A stretch of DNA of 12,231 nt from contig JAIRZS010000013.1 of assembly GCA_031267115.1 (NCBI GenBank), positions 1 through 12,231 on the forward strand, read 5' to 3'. The position numbers and the translations under genes are program-made. Positions 6,885 through 11,325 of this stretch are shown here, in pieces. The stretch's first letter is position 1. Each line of letters begins with the position of its first letter. The stretch is from Treponema sp. GTDB taxonomy: Bacteria > Spirochaetota > Spirochaetia > Treponematales > Breznakiellaceae. The notes under the pieces are model-generated. The model did not search any database, was not told the origin of the DNA, and worked only from the letters and a program-made list of their open reading frames with translations.

Positions 6885-7343
6885 CTAGCCGGGGGGAGGG
6901 GCGGCAGGAAGGGGGGAAAGGGGTGGATAACAGGGGAAAAAGAGTAAAAAACAGGGGAGGCCCGTGATTCCTTCATATAAGGGTCTGACCCCGATCTTTG
7001 CTTCTTCCGGCGGCTCCCCCTCCAGTATCTCCGACCAATACCTATCCCCCCAGATATGCCCTACCCTCCCATCCATCCCGTTAAACCGCTGCGCGAACAC
7101 CTGCTTCAGCCATTTCATAATCTCGGGAAGCTGGAACCCGTCCGCCGGCATAATGTAAAACATAAGCCAGTCATCCTCAAGCCGCAGGGCGCGAACCTCG
7201 AAGGCATATCGCCCCTGAGCCAGCCGGAACACGCGGGCGAAAAGCGCCAGGGCGTCGGGCTGCCTGAACAGCGGCTCGCGGTTGTTGATGCGGGTACGTA
7301 TTCCGTACCAGACGCCCTGGCCAAGCAAACGTAAGTTTCTCAT
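6885..7343 (-). CDS. Degenerate REP-associated tyrosine transposase-like (Y1_Tnp/IS200-like) protein
   Basis: This 152-residue reverse-strand protein resembles the core of REP-associated tyrosine transposases (RAYT). VWYGIRTRINNREPLF (11-26) matches their first strand. LPEIMKWLKQVFAQRFN (72-88) and GRVGHIWGDRYWSEILE (92-108) match the helix and the segment after it, which in the family typically read like LSEIMRWLKTRYARYFN and GHLWQGRYKS. Where the family has LMPNHFHLLI with the metal-binding HUH, this protein has RLEDDWLMFYI (53-63); my manual alignment puts W59-L60-M61 at the HUH position. The C-terminal helix with the YIxxNP pattern is also absent: after about residue 117 the frame runs through a palindrome (6981-6992) and then a pyrimidine-rich tail (LPCFLLFFPCYPPLSPLP). 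It is therefore probably not an active transposase, but either a domesticated nucleic-acid-binding protein or a decaying copy. No Shine-Dalgarno is obvious before the ATG. The family call is good; function is unknown. Confidence 0.7.
   Translation of the reverse strand: MRNLRLLGQGVWYGIRTRINNREPLFRQPDALALFARVFRLAQGRYAFEVRALRLEDDWLMFYIMPADGFQLPEIMKWLKQVFAQRFNGMDGRVGHIWGDRYWSEILEGEPPEEAKIGVRPLYEGITGLPCFLLFFPCYPPLSPLPAAPPPG
6888..6957 (+). repeat. G-tract-rich strand, possible G-quadruplex
   Basis: The + strand has successive G runs: GGGGGG-A-GGGG, then GGGGGG-AAA-GGGG, then further GGGG runs. Strong purine skew extends to about 6957. On the reverse strand it encodes the proline/leucine-rich tail of the transposase-like gene. 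Four close runs could form a G-quadruplex; this is inferred from spacing only. Confidence 0.4.
6981..6992. repeat. REP-like palindrome GGGTC-T-GACCC at the 3' part of the transposase-like gene
   Basis: GGGTC (6981-6985), T, GACCC (6987-6991), then C, reads CGGGGTCAGACCC on the reverse strand. From general knowledge, GGGGTCAGACCCC-type palindromes often occur beside RAYT genes in diverse bacteria. Here it lies in the same frame as the protein tail (IGVRPL), where the family core ends. Confidence 0.5.
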
Positions 7344-7390
7344 ACAAGTATATATGGGAATGGGTAGCCGTTTCGCTTTAATGGGAGGCG

Positions 7391-7420
7391 AAAAACCCGC
7401 GAAATCCGTACGGGTTTTTT
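7391..7420. terminator. Terminator-like hairpin between divergent genes
   Basis: AAAAACCCG (7391-7399) pairs with CGGGTTTTT (7411-7419) around an 11-base loop, with T runs on both strands. It lies upstream of both the reverse transposase-like gene and the forward rubredoxin gene, where no terminator is expected. It might attenuate the reverse gene or end an unseen transcript. Confidence 0.55.
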
Positions 7421-7442
7421 ACAGTTGTTTAACTTGCTGACC

Positions 7443-7479
7443 GGGGGAAGCCGGAGACTTGCAGGCAAGTCCGGCCCCT
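7443..7479. repeat. Structured dispersed repeat, copy A
   Basis: GACTTG (7456-7461) and CAAGTC (7466-7471) form a stem with loop CAGG, extended by CCG/CGG and GGGG/CCCC after small bulges. The 14-mer CAAGTCCGGCCCCT (7466-7479) recurs exactly at 8276-8289 in a hairpin of the same plan. Confidence 0.6.
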
Positions 7480-7536
7480 ATGTCCGGGCCAAAGTCCCGG
7501 CATACCCCAGCTCTGCGGGTGGCTCCGCCCCGTAGC

Positions 7537-7598
7537 GCCCCGCTAAGGGGCCGCTTATGCTCCCGGGGACTTGTCCCCCGGGGTTTTGGAACAGGCTC
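7537..7598. repeat. GC-rich hairpins and dispersed GTTTTGGAACAGGCTC unit
   Basis: GCCCC/GGGGC forms a small stem at 7537-7551, and CCCGGGG/CCCCGGG (7562-7568 with 7576-7582) a stronger one. Directly after it GTTTTGGAACAGGCTC (7583-7598) differs by one base from the right arm at 103-118. There is no coding sense in this part of the 350-base gap between the two divergent genes. Confidence 0.5.
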
Positions 7599-7667
7599 TA
7601 ATGTTAAACTGCTGATTTCGCCTGTTTTTACCTTGTCTTTAACCTGTAAATTTGTTAGAATTTGGCA

Positions 7668-7686
7668 TATAATATGCGCCAGGAGG
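7668..7686 (+). promoter_or_regulatory. Rubredoxin promoter -10 and strong Shine-Dalgarno
   Basis: TATAAT at 7668-7673 is a perfect -10; the best -35 at 18-bp spacing (CTGTAA) is weak. AGGAGG at 7681-7686, seven bases before the ATG at 7694, fixes the start. The predicted transcript start near 7680 would leave a leader of only about 14 bases. Confidence 0.55.
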
Positions 7687-7693
7687 CTTTGCT

Positions 7694-7852
7694 ATGCAGA
7701 AATACGTTTGCAACATTTGCGGGTATGAGTACAATCCCGCCGCCGGGGACCCGGACGGGGGAATCGCGCCGGGGACTCCCTTTGAATCTATTCCCGATGA
7801 CTGGGTTTGCCCGGCCTGCGGTGTCGGTAAAAGCGATTTTTCCCCTGCCTGA
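7694..7852 (+). CDS. Rubredoxin
   Basis: This 52-residue small iron protein carries single electrons in the cytoplasm, and its size is typical of the family. Four cysteines bind one iron without sulfide: C6-N-I-C9-G and C39-P-A-C42-G. Between them are GYEYNP (10-15), GDPDGGI (18-24), PGTPFESIPDDW (26-37) and the usual tail GKSDF (45-49), with the aromatic residues that pack round the iron site. The frame is short but unambiguous, and AGGAGG stands seven bases before the ATG. In anaerobes rubredoxins commonly donate electrons to superoxide reductase or rubrerythrin, or to an oxygen reductase; no such partner is in this window. A small hypothetical gene starts 18 bases after the stop and is probably co-transcribed. 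Nothing is missing or truncated. Confidence 0.96.
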   Translation: MQKYVCNICGYEYNPAAGDPDGGIAPGTPFESIPDDWVCPACGVGKSDFSPA

Positions 7853-7870
7853 CGGGGCTTTGCGGTTTTT

Positions 7871-8176
7871 ATGCTTTCCAGAGAGGATTTCGTCTTTACT
7901 ATTGGTTATGACGGCCCTGCGGCGATAGTGGACAGCCAGGCAAAAAGGCGTTTTGGTTCCCTGCCCACGCTTGAACTCGCGGAAAAGGGCCTGTTCCGGG
8001 CCGCCTATTCATCGGCGGTCTATTCAAAAGATCCGGCGGAAATTAAGGCGGTCCTGGAAATATACAACAGGGCGATCGCCGCTTCCGGGGGTACTGCTCC
8101 CGCCGGCGCCGCGCCTTCTCCGGACAGGCTTTTCGGGGTATTCCCTGTGGAGGTCAAGCGGATAATTGTTTTGTAA
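7871..8176 (+). CDS. Small hypothetical protein downstream of rubredoxin
   Basis: I do not recognise a family for this 101-residue protein. It opens MLSREDFVFTIGYDGPAAIVD, which predicts short beta strands. A helical part follows (LELAEKGLFRAAYSSAVYSK, then EIKAVLEIYNRAIAAS, about 57-72), then an alanine/proline linker (73-84) and a compact end, LFGVFPVEVKRIIVL. There is no signal peptide, membrane segment or cysteine, so it is likely cytoplasmic. It starts 18 bases after the rubredoxin stop without a strong Shine-Dalgarno, suggesting translation dependent on rubredoxin. An A6/T6 hairpin about 50 bases after its stop likely ends this two-gene unit. Its length, amino-acid pattern and codon use resemble a real gene. 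The context hints at a redox or stress role, but that is guilt by association only. Confidence 0.75.
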   Translation: MLSREDFVFTIGYDGPAAIVDSQAKRRFGSLPTLELAEKGLFRAAYSSAVYSKDPAEIKAVLEIYNRAIAASGGTAPAGAAPSPDRLFGVFPVEVKRIIVL

Positions 8177-8225
8177 TGGTAACTATTCGGTCTGTCGTCT
8201 GTCAATAAATGCCAAGCAGCGGTAA

Positions 8226-8252
8226 CTCGAAAAAAATGATAATTTTTTCGAG
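8226..8252 (+). terminator. Intrinsic terminator of the rubredoxin unit
   Basis: CTCGAAAAAA (8226-8235) pairs with TTTTTTCGAG (8243-8252) around a 7-base loop. The T-run lies in the stem, the same design as the hairpin at 119-147, so it should work in both directions. It is 50 bases after the hypothetical gene. Confidence 0.65.
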
Positions 8253-8254
8253 CG

Positions 8255-8289
8255 GGGGCCGGCGGACTTGCGGAACAAGTCCGGCCCCT
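8255..8289. repeat. Structured dispersed repeat, copy B
   Basis: GGGGCCG (8255-8261) pairs with CGGCCCC (8282-8288), and after a 3-base bulge GACTTG pairs with CAAGTC round the loop CGGAA. It shares the exact 14-mer CAAGTCCGGCCCCT with copy A at 7466-7479, in the same orientation. Confidence 0.65.
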
Positions 8290-8304
8290 CGTCCAACCGG
8301 CGTT

Positions 8305-8331
8305 GCCAAAAGTCTTGACAAGACTTTTGGC
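8305..8331. repeat. Perfect 13-bp palindrome containing a TTGACA
   Basis: GCCAAAAGTCTTG (8305-8317) and CAAGACTTTTGGC (8319-8331) are exact reverse complements around a single A. With almost no loop it suits a dimeric protein site or a cruciform better than an RNA hairpin. It contains TTGACA (8315-8320), a consensus -35, but no good -10 lies 16-18 bases downstream. Confidence 0.55.
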
Positions 8332-8392
8332 GGAGCGGGGGTTCTAGCCCTCGGCTGAATTTTACTTGTAATACCGTAAAGGGGGGTATGCG

Positions 8393-9331
8393 ATGAAGAG
8401 GATCCTGTTCCTCGCGTTGTTTTGTCTGGCTGTTCTTGCCGCTTATGCGCAGGACATTAACAGGGGCAGTTACACGGAAATAACCTATGACGATCTAATG
8501 GCGTGGCTCGACACCGAAGCCGGGAACGGGATGCCGGAGCGCTTTAAAATGAACCTGATATACGACGGCCCCTCCAGCCCGGGGTACAATTTCAAAGATG
8601 GGGATGATGATCTCATCATGTCTTCGGATACCGATCTGGATTTTGAAAAAGGGCAGGAGGTGCTTGTCTACTTTACCGCCGCCGGCCCTTTAGCCTGGGA
8701 TCGTTCAATTGACGCTGTTGAAGTGTACAGCGATTCCTGGGACGCCGCCGGGACGGATGCTGTCACGGCCTTCGGTGATTCCCAAACCACCCCGGCTTCT
8801 CCCGCTTCAAACCAGAGCCCGGCCCAAACCGGCCCCGCCCGGACCGCGTTGGTTCCCGGCGCCGAACGCCCGCCCAATCCCGGCTCGGCCCAGATACTTC
8901 TTCCCCCGGAGGCAAACCGGGTTCTTATTGAGATAAACCGGGAGTCAAACGGGAATCTCAGGCTGTCCATTGAAAGCGGCGGCGCTCCTCCCCCGCCGAA
9001 CGCCTATCCGCCCAACCCCACCCCCCCTCCGGTCCCAGCCACGGTTACATCCACAGCCGGGGGCAGCCCCGCGTCGGGGGTAAATATTATCCCCAGGCTT
9101 CCGGCCAGGGGGGACCGGAAGCTGTACAAGGTCCAGGTCGGGGCCTTTGCCAGCAAGGCGGGGGCGGATCGCTTGTTCGCCAGACTCAGGGACGAGGGCT
9201 TTTCCCCGGTCCATGAAAAATTCGGTAACTGGAACCGGGTGATCATTTCCGGCGTTAGGGCTTCCGATATTGGCGATATGGCGCAGCGCCTTGGCTCTAT
9301 GGGAATAAAGTCAATTTGGCTGCGGGAATAA
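8393..9331 (+). CDS. Exported SPOR-domain protein
   Basis: This 312-residue protein probably acts in the periplasm. A signal peptide (1-19; MKR, a hydrophobic run, cleavage after AYA) precedes a 90-residue N-terminal region (about 20-112) rich in acidic residues that I do not recognise. A low-complexity Pro/Ser/Ala linker follows (130-165), then a short module NRVLIEINRESNGNLRLSIE (175-194), a second proline-rich stretch and IIPRLP (232-237). The SPOR domain (about 242-312) runs from KLYKVQVGAFASKAGADRLF to IKSIWLRE. SPOR domains are known to bind peptidoglycan glycan strands stripped of stem peptides, at division sites. A G-rich ribosome site (8381-8386) sits six bases before the ATG. The next gene begins six bases after the stop and shares the module and SPOR end, so the pair is an operon. 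Cys11 is too early and poorly placed for a lipobox. Confidence 0.85.
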   Translation: MKRILFLALFCLAVLAAYAQDINRGSYTEITYDDLMAWLDTEAGNGMPERFKMNLIYDGPSSPGYNFKDGDDDLIMSSDTDLDFEKGQEVLVYFTAAGPLAWDRSIDAVEVYSDSWDAAGTDAVTAFGDSQTTPASPASNQSPAQTGPARTALVPGAERPPNPGSAQILLPPEANRVLIEINRESNGNLRLSIESGGAPPPPNAYPPNPTPPPVPATVTSTAGGSPASGVNIIPRLPARGDRKLYKVQVGAFASKAGADRLFARLRDEGFSPVHEKFGNWNRVIISGVRASDIGDMAQRLGSMGIKSIWLRE

Positions 9332-9337
9332 ACGTCC

Positions 9338-10939
9338 ATGAAAAAGCGGTGCTTCCGCCTGCTGTTTTTACTGGTTCCCCTCTTTTTTTGCGCAGCCCAG
9401 GGCGGGGAAGGACTCGCGGGCCGGCTTTCATCGATCTCCGGTTCTCTTTCCGCGGCCCATATTAGCCTTGCGTCGGGAACCCGGATCAGGGTCACTAATC
9501 TGGAAACAGGCCGCAGCATCGTGGTCATTGTAAGCCGGCGTCTCAATGCGAATTCAGGGCATATTGTGGAACTCACCGTACCGGCGGCGGAGGCTATCGG
9601 CCTCATGAACGAGGCGCGGGTAAGGGTGGAGCCGCTCAACAGCGACGGGACCCCCGCGCCGGCTGCGGCTCCTCCCCCGCCGGTATCCGCCGGCGGCGGG
9701 GTCCGCGAACCTCCGGCTACCAATAGCCCGAACGCCCGCGAGGTTCCGGGTACTCAAAGCAGCCCGAACACCGGTACCCCCCCCACCCGTGATAGCCCTT
9801 CAATAAATGGCAGATCCGGGGAACAAAGGCCGCTTCCCGCAGTCCAGCCCGCACCGCCCCCAAGCCGGAGTACGGGCGGGCCGGAAACCGGGAATGAACC
9901 CGGATACCGGGGTTTCTACTATACAAATAGCTATGAAGAGGAGTATTCAGGGGACTTGGAAAAAGACGATTCCCCGCCGTCCCGGGAATCCGGTCTGTCT
10001 CCGGCTGATATTGTCACCCTGCCGCCGGAAACAGACCGGCCTGCTGCGCCGTTGTCCGCAGTTCCTTCCCGGTCCCGCCCGGTTCCGCCGCCGTCCGCAT
10101 CGCTCGCGCAGGCCCGGTCCGGTCCCCCGGCCCCTCAAGCCCAGCCCGATCCTCCGGCCCTGGCCCTGCCGCCCGCGCAGACACAGCCTGTTCCTCCGCC
10201 TCCCGCGTCGTCCGCCCAGGCCCGGCCCAATCCTCCGGCCCCCGTACCGCCCACAGAGGCCCGGCCTGTTCCTCCGCCCCCCGCATCGTCCACCCCGGTC
10301 CGGCCTGCGGATCCGGCTTCCAGGGACGGGGCCCCTGCCCGGACAGCGCCCCCGGCGGCTGGGCGGGGGGCAGCCTCGGCGCGGGTAGCCCTCCCTGCGG
10401 ATACCGACCGGGTAGTACTGTCCATGAACAGGGATGAATCGGGAAAACTGTGGGTCTATGTAGAAAGCGAGACCGCCCGGGAAGTCGCCGTAACGGAAAT
10501 ACCCAGACAAGCACTCGCCCGGCAGCAAACCGCCCCGCCCCGGCAAGCCCCGCCGGCTGTTTCGCTGCCCCGGACACAGGCGCAGATCCCCGCGCCGCCG
10601 TCCCAGATGCAGATGCCCGTTTCCCCGCCGCCCCCGGTACAGGCCCCCGCCCCGCCTCCTCCTCCCCAGCGCAGGCAGGTAACGGTAACTGTCATACCCC
10701 GGCTTCCTCCGGCGGGCGACGGGAGGCGGTATATCCTCCAGGCCGGGTCCTACCGGGAACGCTCCACAGCTGAATCCCTCTTGTTTAGCCTGCAAAATCT
10801 TGGGATCGCGGCGGCGATGGAAAGCCAGGGCGCGTCCATCCGGGTAGTAATAAACGGGGTTTACGCGGAAGATATCCCCGCCCTGGCGGAAAAAATGGGC
10901 CGGGCCGGCGTCACGGAGATCTGGGTAAGGGAACGCTAG
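9338..10939 (+). CDS. RlpA-like protein with SPOR domain, catalytic residues apparently lost
   Basis: A signal peptide (1-20) precedes a domain at about 29-100 that resembles the double-psi beta-barrel of RlpA: AAHISLASGTRIRVTNLETG (39-58), then VVIVSRR, HIVELTVPAAEAIGLM and VRVEPL. RlpA is a septal lytic transglycosylase acting on denuded glycan. Its catalytic His is kept (H41), but the Asp of VNDRGP is replaced (S66-R67-R68) and no acid stands about 11 residues before H41, so lytic activity is unlikely. A linker of about 350 residues follows, strongly Pro/Ala-rich, with PVPPP units at 248, 284 and 310 and an acidic island YYTNSYEEEYSGDLEKDD (194-211). The module DRVVLSMNRDESGKLWVYVE (357-376) and VIPRLP (452-457) match the upstream gene. 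The SPOR domain is at about 462-533. The ATG is six bases after the upstream stop, implying coupled translation. C18 lacks a proper lipobox. Confidence 0.8.
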   Translation: MKKRCFRLLFLLVPLFFCAAQGGEGLAGRLSSISGSLSAAHISLASGTRIRVTNLETGRSIVVIVSRRLNANSGHIVELTVPAAEAIGLMNEARVRVEPLNSDGTPAPAAAPPPPVSAGGGVREPPATNSPNAREVPGTQSSPNTGTPPTRDSPSINGRSGEQRPLPAVQPAPPPSRSTGGPETGNEPGYRGFYYTNSYEEEYSGDLEKDDSPPSRESGLSPADIVTLPPETDRPAAPLSAVPSRSRPVPPPSASLAQARSGPPAPQAQPDPPALALPPAQTQPVPPPPASSAQARPNPPAPVPPTEARPVPPPPASSTPVRPADPASRDGAPARTAPPAAGRGAASARVALPADTDRVVLSMNRDESGKLWVYVESETAREVAVTEIPRQALARQQTAPPRQAPPAVSLPRTQAQIPAPPSQMQMPVSPPPPVQAPAPPPPPQRRQVTVTVIPRLPPAGDGRRYILQAGSYRERSTAESLLFSLQNLGIAAAMESQGASIRVVINGVYAEDIPALAEKMGRAGVTEIWVRER

Positions 10940-10945
10940 CAGTCT

Positions 10946-10966
10946 GTTGCATTTGTGGATTGCAAC
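10946..10966 (+). terminator. Weak stem-loop after the SPOR operon
   Basis: GTTGCA (10946-10951) pairs with TGCAAC (10961-10966) round a 9-base loop, seven bases after the stop codon. No T-tract follows, so termination is uncertain. Confidence 0.3.
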
Positions 10967-10990
10967 TATTCAGCCGGCATTGACAGATTT

Positions 10991-11019
10991 TTCAAAAAAT
11001 GATATAGCTTAGGTATAAT
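10991..11019 (+). promoter_or_regulatory. Promoter of tRNA-Gln
   Basis: TATAAT (11014-11019) is preceded at 17 bp by TTCAAA (10991-10996), four of six matches to the -35 consensus. Transcription would begin about 30 bases before the tRNA. A perfect TTGACA at 10980-10985 is too far from the -10 (28 bp). Confidence 0.6.
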
Positions 11020-11054
11020 CTAGGTCGGTAAAGATTGGTGTTTTGCCGGTTTAT

Positions 11055-11125
11055 TCCCCGGTTGTGTAATGGTAGCACGGCAGACTCTGGATCTGCTTGT
11101 GGGGGTTCGAATCCTCCCTGGGGAA
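11055..11125 (+). tRNA. tRNA-Gln (anticodon CTG)
   Basis: A complete cloverleaf of 71 bases. The acceptor TCCCCGG (11055-11061) pairs with CTGGGGA (11118-11124) with one G-T pair, and A11125 is the discriminator. The D stem is GTG/CAC, with GG in the loop. The anticodon stem GCAGA/TCTGC closes the loop CTCTGGA, giving anticodon CTG (11087-11089) that reads CAG. The variable loop is TTGT. The T arm is GGGGG/CCTCC with loop TTCGAAT. CCA is not encoded, so it must be added after transcription. No terminator is obvious downstream. Confidence 0.95.
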
Positions 11126-11325
11126 AAAGATAAGTCCTTATGTAGCAAGGATTTACCAAATAGCCACCGGAAGAATAGGCGCTATGCTTATCTTATCTAT
11201 GCAAAAGACTATGACAAACAGATTGGCAAATTTTGTCTGTGGGTTTTGCAGGGGGAGAGAGGCTATGCGCCGGAAGTTTTACTCGACTGCGAACCTTCGG
11301 TTCTATTCGACTTCGCGGTAGAAGA

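Noticed and set aside
6720..6947. Forward GTG-started frame of 75 codons
   Set aside because: Gly/Arg-rich reading of the G-tract region, without ribosome site or family features.
8315..8320. TTGACA as -35 of the SPOR operon
   Set aside because: It is part of a perfect palindrome and no acceptable -10 lies 16-18 bases downstream.
9947..10795. Long reverse frame of 282 codons opposite the RlpA-like gene
   Set aside because: It is composed almost only of Arg/Gly/Pro, the mirror of a GC-rich proline linker; the forward frame has signal peptide and domains.
10980..10985. TTGACA as -35 for tRNA-Gln
   Set aside because: The spacing to the TATAAT at 11014 is 28 bp; TTCAAA at 17 bp is a better fit.
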